This document shows, piece after piece, positions 1 to 6,183 of a stretch of DNA of 9,666 nucleotides. The notes below the pieces were generated by a model. That model had not been told where the DNA came from. It saw nothing but the letters and a program-made list of their open reading frames with translations, and did not search any database. Source of the stretch: Bacillota bacterium (GTDB lineage Bacteria; Bacillota; Syntrophomonadia; Syntrophomonadales; Syntrophomonadaceae); contig JAGFXV010000133.1 of NCBI GenBank assembly GCA_017861475.1, forward strand, positions 1 through 9,666. Reading direction: 5' to 3'. Made by a program: the position numbers and the translations under genes. The first letter of the stretch is position 1, and every line of letters starts with the position of its first letter.

Positions 1-1178
1 GACGGGTTATGGATCTGAACGAGCGGGCGTTGCGCAACATTGTCCTGGGTCTGGGCGGCAAAGCTGACGGCATACCGCGCGAATCAGGATTTGATATCAC
101 GGTTGCTTCTGAAGTTATGGCTGAACTTTGTTTGGCATCAGATTTAATGGATCTAAAAGAACGTTTTAAACGTATGGTGGTTGCCTACACTTATGACGGA
201 AAGCCTGTAACCGCCGATGATCTTCATGCGGCCGGATCCATGGCGTTGTTAATGAAAGATGCCATCAAACCCAATCTGGTTCAAACGGTAGAAAATACTC
301 CCGCTTTTGTACACGGCGGTCCGTTTGCCAATATTGCCCATGGCTGCAACAGCGTTATGGCTACGCAAATGGGTTTAAAGATGGGTGATTATTTGATTAC
401 CGAGGCCGGTTTTGGTGCTGATCTGGGAGCGGAGAAATTCCTGAATCTTAAATGCCGTTTTGCAGGTCTGAAACCGGATGCCCTGGTGCTGGTGGCGACC
501 ATCAGGGCACTCAAAAATCATGGCGGAGTTAAGAAAGACAAGCTCGCGGAAGTAAATATGGAAGCGCTGGCCAAAGGTGTCAGCAATTTGGAAAAACAAC
601 TGGAAAACCTGAATTATTTCGGACCTCCGGTAGTAGTAGCGCTGAATGAATTCCCGGGCGACACCCAGGAAGAGATAGAATTTGTCAAAGAAAAGTGCCA
701 GGCGCTGGGTGCGGAGATGGCTGTTTCCAAGGTTTGGGCCGAGGGAGGCGCCGGTGGCGAGGAACTGGCCCACAAAGTCATGGCGGCGGCTCAGACCCCA
801 AGCACTTTCAATTTCCTGTATGATCTGGATCTGCCGCTCAAAACCAAGATCGAAACCATCTGTGGGAAGATTTACGGAGCGGCGGCAGTCAATTACAGCA
901 AGGAAGCGGATAACATGATCACCCGCTTTGAAGAACTTGGATACAGAAATCTTCCCATCTGTATGGCCAAAACCCAATATTCATTAAGCGACGATGCCAA
1001 TGCCATTGGTCGTCCGACTGGATTTACTATGACCATCCGGGAAGTCAGACTGGCTGCAGGTGCCGGTTTCATTGTAGCACTGGCTGGTGCGATAATGACC
1101 ATGCCCGGGCTGGGTAAAACGCCGGCTGCCGAGAAGATTGATATTTTGCCCAGCGGAGAAATTGTAGGTCTTTTCTAA
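1..1178 (+). CDS. fhs: Formate-tetrahydrofolate ligase, C-terminal part (5' end outside window)
   Basis: This enzyme joins formate to tetrahydrofolate using ATP, giving 10-formyl-THF. It is the formate-activating step of the methyl branch of the Wood-Ljungdahl pathway and also feeds purine synthesis; it is cytoplasmic. The frame is open to the left edge: two codons (Arg-Val) precede the first visible Met, and the family normally continues upstream. About 391 of the usual ~555 residues are visible, so the N-terminal P-loop region lies outside. Family-typical stretches include [12 protein letters not shown] at the start of the visible part, [47 protein letters not shown], and the C-terminal [17 protein letters not shown] followed by MPGLGKTP. 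It ends normally with TAA and has no frameshift. The next gene is convergent, so this is the last gene of its transcript. Identification is very secure; whether it acts in acetogenesis or only in anabolism cannot be told from this window. Confidence 0.97.
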   Translation, partial: RVMDLNERALRNIVLGLGGKADGIPRESGFDITVASEVMAELCLASDLMDLKERFKRMVVAYTYDGKPVTADDLHAAGSMALLMKDAIKPNLVQTVENTPAFVHGGPFANIAHGCNSVMATQMGLKMGDYLITEAGFGADLGAEKFLNLKCRFAGLKPDALVLVATIRALKNHGGVKKDKLAEVNMEALAKGVSNLEKQLENLNYFGPPVVVALNEFPGDTQEEIEFVKEKCQALGAEMAVSKVWAEGGAGGEELAHKVMAAAQTPSTFNFLYDLDLPLKTKIETICGKIYGAAAVNYSKEADNMITRFEELGYRNLPICMAKTQYSLSDDANAIGRPTGFTMTIREVRLAAGAGFIVALAGAIMTMPGLGKTPAAEKIDILPSGEIVGLF

Positions 1179-1225
1179 CCTGTGTGAATTTGAATGAATT
1201 AAAGGCAGCGATTTGCCCACAAGTA

Positions 1226-1265
1226 CAGACCGATGACAGAAATAGAGAACTCTGTCATCGGTCTG
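1226..1265. terminator. 15-bp perfect hairpin between convergent fhs and patatin genes
   Basis: The arms 1226-1240 and 1251-1265 are perfectly complementary around a 10-nt loop. The hairpin lies between the stop codons of two convergent genes, where a bidirectional terminator is expected. Neither strand has a good T-tract directly after the stem (ATTGCGTTTCCC on the plus side), so it is not a textbook intrinsic terminator. It may still end transcription or protect 3' ends. The rest of the 112-base gap holds nothing recognisable. Confidence 0.6.
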
Positions 1266-1290
1266 ATTGCGTTTCCCTATTTGGATTAAC

Positions 1291-2496
1291 TTATAAAATC
1301 TCCTCAAATAACTGATATATCACTTCATTGATAATTTTCTCCCGGGCAAGCAGGGGAGCCAGCCGGCCCCTTTTGAGCACGTCAGGCAGTTCTGGTCGAA
1401 CCGGTCCCCGGTGCGGGATATATTGAGCTTTGATTGCGGCAAGGAATTCCTCCAGCGTATATATTTTAAATCGATCCACCTGATTGCGGATCGCGATTTC
1501 TTCCAGAAGCAGGATAGAGAATTCAGCATAATTGGCTTTCCGGTCAATTTTCAGCAGTTCCCTGATTTGCGGGACAATTTGTTCAAAGAGCATACGGCGG
1601 TAAGGCAGTCCTCTAAAACCCAAGATTTTGCCAATCGATAGAACCTTCTTTTCAGTTAAATTAATGAGCATTTGCATGAAGAATTCTTCATTTATCTTGG
1701 GATCAAGATAATAACGATTGCCATCCAAGCCCTGAAACAATTTTAAGGCATCAAAATAACCAAGCTGCAGATTCCTTTTGGCCAGATCTCCATCGAAATC
1801 GAGAATCCCTCCCAGGTCATCAACTGGACTGATGGTTTTGACATGTAAGCCTTTTTTCATTACTTTACGTACCCTGCCTGGGCCGAAGGTACGAATTACG
1901 ATAATATCTGTGAATCCACGGGAGATCATCAGATTGACGGGAAGATTATCATGGAACCCGCCATCGATGAAACGTTTCCCGTCCATAAGCTCCGGCTTAA
2001 AAGCCGGGAAGCCGGCACTGGCCATCAAATAGTCGGCAAGACGGCCCTCCGGAATGTCTTCGATAAATAGTTCCAGGGGTTTAAAATCGCTGAGCGAAAC
2101 TGTCACAATGCCCAGATCTATCGCTGACTGGCGCACTTTATCTTCATCCACGTTTTCCTCCAGCAGTGCACGTAAAGGGGTAACATCCAGACCGCCATCT
2201 CCCAGAATTTCACGAAAGCGTTTTAAATAATAGGAGAGATTACTTGTATTCAGGTGCTGTTGGCGAAGTTCCAGCAAACGTTCCTCATCCACTGCCAGAA
2301 TCTTGGCAGGGCTGATATTTTCCCACAACTGATAGGTTTTGTCGATGTCTCCCTGCACAATCATGGCAGCATTGAGCGCACCCACCGAGGTTCCTGTCAC
2401 CGCACCGATCGGCAAGCCCAGTTCCTGTAATGCCTTACAGGCACCTATTTGATAGGCCCCCCTCGCTCCCCCTCCTTCTAATACCAGTCCATACAT
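1291..2496 (-). CDS. Patatin-like phospholipase (RssA/YjjU-type esterase)
   Basis: This 401-residue protein belongs to the patatin family of lipid acyl hydrolases, which use a Ser-Asp dyad. The oxyanion-hole glycine motif EGGGARGAYQIG lies at residues 7-18, the nucleophile elbow GTSVG has Ser37, and the DGG motif has the catalytic Asp178. All three are intact, so it should be an active hydrolase. No signal peptide or clear membrane segment is visible, which suggests a cytoplasmic or peripheral membrane enzyme. The patatin domain covers roughly residues 1-210. The remaining ~190 residues are a C-terminal extension of unknown role, rich in charged residues and longer than in minimal bacterial patatins. 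The ATG at 2496 is supported by AAGGAGG (2504-2510) seven bases upstream on this strand. It appears monocistronic, convergent with fhs and divergent from the alcohol dehydrogenase. The substrate (phospholipid, lysophospholipid or another ester) cannot be inferred. Confidence 0.92.
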   Translation of the reverse strand: MYGLVLEGGGARGAYQIGACKALQELGLPIGAVTGTSVGALNAAMIVQGDIDKTYQLWENISPAKILAVDEERLLELRQQHLNTSNLSYYLKRFREILGDGGLDVTPLRALLEENVDEDKVRQSAIDLGIVTVSLSDFKPLELFIEDIPEGRLADYLMASAGFPAFKPELMDGKRFIDGGFHDNLPVNLMISRGFTDIIVIRTFGPGRVRKVMKKGLHVKTISPVDDLGGILDFDGDLAKRNLQLGYFDALKLFQGLDGNRYYLDPKINEEFFMQMLINLTEKKVLSIGKILGFRGLPYRRMLFEQIVPQIRELLKIDRKANYAEFSILLLEEIAIRNQVDRFKIYTLEEFLAAIKAQYIPHRGPVRPELPDVLKRGRLAPLLAREKIINEVIYQLFEEIL

Positions 2497-2537
2497 CCAT
2501 GGCCCTCCTTCGACAGCGACCCAGAACCTGCTTGTTC

Positions 2538-2557
2538 TTTATGCTTTTCAGCATAAA
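2538..2557. repeat. 8-bp inverted repeat with 4-nt loop in divergent intergenic region
   Basis: TTTATGCT (2538-2545) and AGCATAAA (2550-2557) are perfect inverted copies separated by TTTC. The repeat sits 40-60 bases upstream of the patatin start and overlaps a possible -10 element for that gene. It could be an operator or a 5'-leader hairpin; no factor can be named. Confidence 0.4.
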
Positions 2558-2578
2558 CATTTCTTTTTCAACCTGCAA
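2550..2578 (-). promoter_or_regulatory. Possible promoter for the patatin gene
   Basis: On the minus strand, TTGCAG (2573-2578) and TATGCT (2550-2555) are separated by 17 bases. Both hexamers are weak matches to the sigma-A consensus. The position, about 50 bases upstream of the start codon and RBS, is appropriate. The -10 lies in the 8-bp inverted repeat. Confidence 0.25.
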
Positions 2579-2629
2579 GCTGAGAGGGGATTAAACCCTT
2601 GCTTTTTGCCTGAATATTTTTTAACGCCA

Positions 2630-2648
2630 AACAAATACTACATTTGTT
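2630..2648. promoter_or_regulatory. Inverted repeat AACAAAT-N5-ATTTGTT, candidate operator
   Basis: This perfect 7-bp inverted repeat with a 5-bp spacer is 19 bp in total, a size typical of a dimeric helix-turn-helix repressor site. It lies about 90 bases upstream of the alcohol dehydrogenase start. It touches a weak promoter-like pair, TTGAAT (2647-2652) and TAATAT (2668-2673), whose 15-base spacing is short. Regulation of the dehydrogenase, of the divergent patatin gene, or both is inference. No regulator gene adjoins it. The rest of the 241-bp divergent region shows nothing else identifiable. Confidence 0.35.
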
Positions 2649-2737
2649 GAATCAATTTTAGGACGGTTAATATTGTTTGTCCATGCTTTCAGCAGGGAAT
2701 TTATGATCAGCGAATTAATATAAAGAGGAGGCTGCCT

Positions 2738-3949
2738 ATGTGGGAATCTAAAATTAATACCCAACAAGTATTCGAGCTGCGCTGCAGAACTTTGGTTTAC
2801 TTTGGTGCAGGTGCCATTGACAAAATAAGCGATATCTCTGACTATTTAAAAAATCATGGTATTAACAAGGTTTTGATCATCTCTGATGAAACTGTTTTAA
2901 AGGTCACCGGAGTCTGGGATATGATTGAACCGGTATTCAAACAGAAGGGCATTTCTTATGAGCTGTATACCGGGGTGGTTCCCAATCCTACTGTTGACAA
3001 TATCGATGTTGCTGTCAAAATGGGCAAGGAACATGGTTCCCAGGCGGTTATCGGTATCGGCGGAGGAAGTCCAATAGATGTTGCCAAAAGTGTTGCTGTT
3101 CTTTTAAAGAATACTGAAAAAACAGCGCGGGAATTATATGAACTTACTTTCGAACCCGATCAGGCCGTACCCATTATCGCAATCAATACGACCCATGGGA
3201 CCGGTACGGAAGTGGATCGGTTTGCTGTGGCCAGTATTCCAGAGAAAAATTACAAACCTGCTATAGCCTATGATTGTATCTACCCATTGTTTGCGATTGA
3301 TGATCCAATGCTGATGGTAAAACTTCCGCCCAATCAAACCCGCTATGTATCCGTTGATGCTGTCAATCACATCACCGAAGCGGCAACATCGCTTGCTACC
3401 AGCCCCTATGTCATATTGACTGCCCGGGAGACAGTTCGTTTGGTGGCTAAATATCTGCCGCAGGCAATCGATCATCCGGAAGATCTTACTGCCAGATATT
3501 ACTTGCTCTACGCTTCCGCCATTGCCGGCATTTGTTTTGATAACGGCTTGCTGCATTTCACCCATGCCCTGGAACATCCTTTAAGCGGGATAAAACCTGA
3601 ACTGCCCCATGGACTAGGCTTGGCCATGCTTTTGCCGGCTGTCGTCAAATATATATATCCGGCTGTGCCGGAAATATTGGCAGCGATATATCAGCCAATT
3701 GTGCCGGGGTTAAAAGGAATTGCTGCAGAATCCGAACAGTGTGCAGCAGGGGTTGAAAAATGGCTTTTCAGTGTAGGCATAAAATCGAAATTACAGGATG
3801 AGGGTTATAGCAAGCAGGATGTTGATAAACTGACTGATCTCGTTTTAACTACCCCTTCGCTGGATACCTTGCTGTCCGTTGCCCCTATTGAAGCTACGAA
3901 ACAAGTTATCAGATCCATTTATGAGGACAGTTTCAAAACCATAATGTAA
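2738..3949 (+). CDS. Iron-containing alcohol dehydrogenase
   Basis: This 403-residue group III (iron-dependent) alcohol dehydrogenase interconverts an alcohol and an aldehyde or ketone with NAD(P)H. The N-terminal half is the nucleotide-binding domain, with GIGGGSPIDVAK at residues 106-117. Asp50 in LIISDET is placed like the residue that favours NAD+ over NADP+ in FucO, so NAD preference is an inference. The C-terminal helical domain holds the metal site: Asp207 and His211 in DAVNH, then His276 and His291 in HALEHPLSGIKPELPHG. All four ligands are present; the spacing between the last two is one residue longer than in FucO. The ATG is supported by AGAGGAGG (2724-2731). It is a single gene, followed by a strong terminator. 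In a fermentative or syntrophic anaerobe it could oxidise ethanol or dispose of reductant, but substrate cannot be predicted within this broad family. Confidence 0.93.
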   Translation: MWESKINTQQVFELRCRTLVYFGAGAIDKISDISDYLKNHGINKVLIISDETVLKVTGVWDMIEPVFKQKGISYELYTGVVPNPTVDNIDVAVKMGKEHGSQAVIGIGGGSPIDVAKSVAVLLKNTEKTARELYELTFEPDQAVPIIAINTTHGTGTEVDRFAVASIPEKNYKPAIAYDCIYPLFAIDDPMLMVKLPPNQTRYVSVDAVNHITEAATSLATSPYVILTARETVRLVAKYLPQAIDHPEDLTARYYLLYASAIAGICFDNGLLHFTHALEHPLSGIKPELPHGLGLAMLLPAVVKYIYPAVPEILAAIYQPIVPGLKGIAAESEQCAAGVEKWLFSVGIKSKLQDEGYSKQDVDKLTDLVLTTPSLDTLLSVAPIEATKQVIRSIYEDSFKTIM

Positions 3950-3989
3950 GGGCAAAGTCTGCTGCTGGTTTCAAACATTTGACCGTTAG

Positions 3990-4016
3990 AAAGCCCGGTA
4001 TTATGCCGGGCTTTTT
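3990..4016. terminator. Bidirectional intrinsic terminator between the alcohol dehydrogenase and folE
   Basis: AAAGCCCGG (3990-3998) pairs perfectly with CCGGGCTTT (4006-4014) around a 7-nt loop, and T continues to 4016. The left arm begins with AAA, so the minus-strand copy also ends in U residues. This suits the convergent arrangement. Confidence 0.9.
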
Positions 4017-4024
4017 GGCCTATA

Positions 4025-4507
4025 TTATTTTAAAATCAGGGAGAAAAGTTCCGCCCGGGTTTGCGGACGGGTTTCAAAAATGCCGCGCACTGCTGAAGTG
4101 ACGGTGATGGAGCCGGGTTTTTTTACGCCCCGCATGGTCATGCACATGTGCTCAGCCTGAATGACTACCCCGACCCCCATTGGATTCAGGGTTTCATAGA
4201 TGCAGTCTGCGATTTGGGAAGTAAGTCTTTCCTGCAGTTGCGGCCGGCGCGCATAAGCTTCAGCCACGCGGGCCAGTTTGCTTATTCCTACGACCTTGCC
4301 GCCTTTGGGGATATAGGCGATGTGGGCAACGCCGTAAAAGGGCAGAAAATGGTGTTCGCACATGGAATAGATAGGTATATCTTTGACCAATACCAGTTCG
4401 TCATGGTATTCAGTGAATGATACGTCCAGAAAATCCTTGGGATCTGTCTTCATTCCCCCAAAAAGTTCTTCAATACTTTCTTTGTCAACTGAATGGAATT
4501 TGTCCAT
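4025..4507 (-). CDS. folE: GTP cyclohydrolase I, N-terminally shortened form
   Basis: This enzyme converts GTP to 7,8-dihydroneopterin triphosphate plus formate, the first step of folate synthesis. The catalytic core is complete. Zinc ligands are Cys50 and His53 in [12 protein letters not shown] and Cys122 in [15 protein letters not shown]; catalytic histidines are His52 and His120. [15 protein letters not shown] and TVTSAVRG also match the family. The start is the ATG at 4507, which has GGAGG seven bases upstream. An in-frame TTG at 4525 would place that RBS inside the gene and is rejected; TAA lies directly before it. The protein is therefore 160 residues, against about 190 for Bacillus MtrA. 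The usual segment GEDPxREGLxxTPxRVAKMY is absent: the protein runs from SIEELFGG straight to the DPKDFL region. Upstream sequence does not encode it in another frame, so this is not a simple frameshift. It is a single gene with its own promoter. The folate link to the nearby fhs is thematic, not operonic. Confidence 0.95.
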   Translation of the reverse strand: MDKFHSVDKESIEELFGGMKTDPKDFLDVSFTEYHDELVLVKDIPIYSMCEHHFLPFYGVAHIAYIPKGGKVVGISKLARVAEAYARRPQLQERLTSQIADCIYETLNPMGVGVVIQAEHMCMTMRGVKKPGSITVTSAVRGIFETRPQTRAELFSLILK

Positions 4508-4556
4508 ATATGATCCTCCAGGCAATTATTCAGGTATTTTTTTAATCATAACAGAT

Positions 4557-4586
4557 ATTATACGGTTAAAGTCTGATTTTAATGAA
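4557..4586 (-). promoter_or_regulatory. Promoter of folE
   Basis: On the minus strand there is a perfect TATAAT (4557-4562), preceded after 18 bases by a weak -35, TTCATT (4581-4586). Transcription would start near 4550, leaving a leader of roughly 40-45 bases before the folE ATG. Confidence 0.6.
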
Positions 4587-4622
4587 TCATTATGGAGATA
4601 TTTAATCGTAGGGGTAGAAATC

Positions 4623-4651
4623 TTGATTTTTCTAAGCAGCCAAATGATAAA
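4623..4651 (+). promoter_or_regulatory. Possible promoter for the rluB-like gene
   Basis: TTGATT (4623-4628) and GATAAA (4646-4651) are separated by 17 bases in the folE-rluB divergent region. Each hexamer matches the consensus at four positions. The leader to the TTG start would be about 90 bases. Confidence 0.3.
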
Positions 4652-4747
4652 GGATTAACAGTCTTCATGTAGAATGCTAGAATTAATTGATACATGGATT
4701 ATGAGACTGTTGCTGGAATGTATAGGTATATAAAGGAAGGAAACAAA

Positions 4748-5467
4748 TTGAGATTAGCCAAATACTTGGCCCAGGCTGGGCTGACGTCTCGTCGCCATGC
4801 AGAACAAATGATCAGGAATGGTGAAATAAAAGTTAATGGCCAGCTGGTAACAGAAATGGGTACCCAGGTGGAACCTGGGACAGATATTATCGAATATCAG
4901 GGCAGAACAATCGGTAGCGTGCCGATGATGATCTATGTTCTGCTATACAAACCGGCAGGATTTATATGCAGTGTCAATGATCCGCAGGGTCGGCCAACCG
5001 TGCTGAATTTGCTAAAGGATATTGAAGAGCGCATTTATCCGGTGGGTAGGCTGGATTTTGATACATCAGGGCTGTTGTTGTTAAGTAATGACGGAGAATT
5101 TACCAACCTGATGATCCACCCCCGGTATAAGATAATTAAAACGTATGAAGCCCGGGTTAATGGGAGAGTTGGTCAAGCGGAACTGGAGCGTATTCGTAAG
5201 GGTTTGCTGCTGGAAGACGGTATGACTGCTCCGGCTCAGGTCAAGCTGCTGACCCAGGATGAAAACAGCAGTTTGTTGGAAATATCGATCCATGAAGGGC
5301 GCAAACGGCAGATTAAAAGGATGTGTGCCGCCATCAACCACCCGGTATTAAATCTGAAAAGAACCAGACTGGCTTTCTTGTCTCTGCAGGATATGAAAGA
5401 AGGAGAGTATAGACTTCTGACCAGTCAGGAAGTTGAAGCGCTGAAAAAATGTGCTGGAGCTGTTTAG
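4748..5467 (+). CDS. rluB: RsuA/RluB-family rRNA pseudouridine synthase
   Basis: This enzyme isomerises uridine to pseudouridine in rRNA. An N-terminal S4 RNA-binding domain (about residues 1-60, with LAKYLAQAGLTSRRHAEQMI and GEIKVNGQ) is followed by the catalytic domain. The catalytic motif GRLDFDTSGLLLL carries Asp103. The motif EISIHEGRKRQIKRM in the C-terminal third is also family-typical. The start chosen is TTG at 4748. GGAAGG (4735-4740) lies seven bases upstream, and translation from there gives the family's usual beginning, (M)RLAKYLAQAG. The in-frame ATG at 4694 has no RBS and would add 18 residues outside the S4 fold. Length is then 239 residues, normal for the family. RluB (23S) is more likely than RsuA (16S), given the S4 domain and Firmicute context, but the target base is not proven. 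A gene of unknown function follows after 26 bases and is probably cotranscribed. Confidence 0.93.
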   Translation: MRLAKYLAQAGLTSRRHAEQMIRNGEIKVNGQLVTEMGTQVEPGTDIIEYQGRTIGSVPMMIYVLLYKPAGFICSVNDPQGRPTVLNLLKDIEERIYPVGRLDFDTSGLLLLSNDGEFTNLMIHPRYKIIKTYEARVNGRVGQAELERIRKGLLLEDGMTAPAQVKLLTQDENSSLLEISIHEGRKRQIKRMCAAINHPVLNLKRTRLAFLSLQDMKEGEYRLLTSQEVEALKKCAGAV

Positions 5468-5493
5468 GCAGTATTAAGGTTAGGAGATGTTTT

Positions 5494-5925
5494 ATGACAG
5501 CTATTAGAATGAAATTAAGATTTGACTATCTGGGTCACGGAAAAACAGGCAGGATCTTTGGCAAGAAAAGTATTGAAGAAAATGCCGAGGAAGTAAGACA
5601 GCATAAAGCAGCCTTGCTGAGAAATGTTCCCAATCAGGGAATCAGGATCGAAGATATCGACATGAGCAGTGAAGTTTATACCGTTTATGATGAAATAAGC
5701 CACAAGGAAATTGCATATGCACCGGTGATCATAACCATCTCGGCAGATAGTGTAGAGGATGCTCTTAAATTTTCCATGAAAGATGAATTTCGTACGGTTG
5801 AAGTCCTGGAACCGGAGAATATATGTCTTTCCAAGGCTGAAGTGGAGCGAATATTATATAAGACCAGTGAGGAATTGCATGATTACAAAGAATATTTATT
5901 GAAAAAAATAAATAACTGGAAATGA
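5494..5925 (+). CDS. Conserved-looking hypothetical protein, 143 residues
   Basis: I do not recognise the family. The ATG at 5494 has AGGAG (5482-5486) seven bases upstream; an earlier in-frame ATG at 5449 overlaps rluB, has no RBS and is rejected. The protein is soluble-looking, with no signal peptide, membrane segment or cysteine motif (one Cys, residue 111), and is rich in Glu and Lys. A beta-like MKLRFDYLGHGKTGRIFG start is followed by a charged helix (about 26-43). Two beta-like stretches follow (about 60-67 and 76-83), then SADSVEDALKF, a helix, another strand (TVEVLEP), and a long C-terminal helix with KAEVERILYKTSEELHDYKEYLLKK. This alternation suggests a small alpha/beta fold. GHGKTG resembles a P-loop only superficially: it lacks the GxxxxGK spacing. 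It sits 26 bases after rluB and just before a terminator, so it is the last gene of that unit. Clean start, RBS and codon use argue that it is real. Confidence 0.82.
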   Translation: MTAIRMKLRFDYLGHGKTGRIFGKKSIEENAEEVRQHKAALLRNVPNQGIRIEDIDMSSEVYTVYDEISHKEIAYAPVIITISADSVEDALKFSMKDEFRTVEVLEPENICLSKAEVERILYKTSEELHDYKEYLLKKINNWK

Positions 5926-5999
5926 TTTTATTTTTCCTGTGCCGGGAGTAATGCCATAAAAACTGGCAACAGGGTTCAATATTAAATGATTTTGAATAC

Positions 6000-6032
6000 A
6001 AACCGGATGGGCAATACCAATCCGGTTTTTTT
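6000..6032 (+). terminator. Intrinsic terminator after the rluB unit
   Basis: AAACCGGAT (6000-6008) pairs with ATCCGGTTT (6020-6028) around an 11-nt loop and runs into seven consecutive T (6026-6032). It closes the rluB and hypothetical-gene unit. Confidence 0.9.
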
Positions 6033-6062
6033 GTTAAACAACAAGTTTCCCGGGACCCGCAA

Positions 6063-6077
6063 GCAATCCTCGATTGC
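6063..6077. repeat. Small hairpin GCAATC-CTC-GATTGC
   Basis: This is a 6-bp perfect stem with a 3-nt loop, followed on the plus strand by an A/T-rich run. It may be a weak backup terminator after the one at 6000-6032. It carries a copy of AATCCTC (6065-6071), the same heptamer found in the anti-SD arm at 6130-6136. Confidence 0.3.
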
Positions 6078-6078
6078 A

Positions 6079-6108
6079 TTCTTATTATATTTTTAAATTA
6101 TTTATAAA
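6079..6108 (+). promoter_or_regulatory. AT-rich candidate promoter for the oxidoreductase operon
   Basis: A TATAAA (6103-6108) lies 18 bases after a poor -35, TTCTTA (6079-6084), in a very A/T-rich stretch (about 6080-6120) after the previous terminator. A promoter is expected here because the operon needs one and nothing else is nearby. Exact hexamers are uncertain; TAATAT at 6112-6117 is an alternative -10. Confidence 0.35.
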
Positions 6109-6124
6109 CTTTAATATTGCTTTT

Positions 6125-6183
6125 AAGATAATCCTCATGTACTATTACTCAATAAGAATTTTATTCATTAAGAGGATTATTTT
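6125..6183 (+). promoter_or_regulatory. RBS-masking leader hairpin before the ATPase gene
   Basis: Bases 6125-6136 can pair with 6172-6183: nine perfect pairs (ATAATCCTC with GAGGATTAT), then one G-U pair and two A-U pairs. The 3' arm contains the Shine-Dalgarno GAGG (6172-6175) and reaches into the TTG start codon (6182-6184). The 35-nt loop holds a smaller AT stem, AATAA (6151-6155) with TTATT (6161-6165). If formed, it would hide the ribosome binding site of the first gene of the operon. Pairing is seen directly; a regulatory role is inference. Confidence 0.45.

Noticed and set aside
375..977. 200-codon open frame on the minus strand inside fhs
   Set aside because: It is antisense to a well-conserved gene, has no RBS or family resemblance, and is best explained as a shadow of fhs codon use.
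3134..3577. 147-codon minus-strand open frame inside the alcohol dehydrogenase
   Set aside because: It lies fully opposite conserved catalytic-domain codons and has no recognisable product.
4508..4525. Upstream TTG start for folE, six residues earlier
   Set aside because: It would place the strong GGAGG inside the coding region; the ATG at 4507 has that RBS at ideal spacing.
4383..4658. 91-codon plus-strand open frame across the folE 5' end
   Set aside because: It runs antisense through folE and its promoter, with no RBS or recognisable product.
4694..4747. ATG start for the rluB-like gene 18 codons upstream
   Set aside because: No RBS, and the extra residues precede the normal S4-domain start; the TTG at 4748 has GGAAGG at seven bases.
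5506..5556. P-loop in the 143-residue unknown protein (GHGKTG)
   Set aside because: It lacks the GxxxxGK[ST] spacing and the following helix pattern, so nucleotide binding is not supported.
6074..6181. Hydrophobic N-terminal extension (signal or membrane anchor) of the ATPase
   Set aside because: The Ile/Phe/Tyr-rich residues are translation of an AT-rich promoter and leader; no RBS supports the ATG at 6074, whereas the TTG at 6182 has one directly before the first beta strand.
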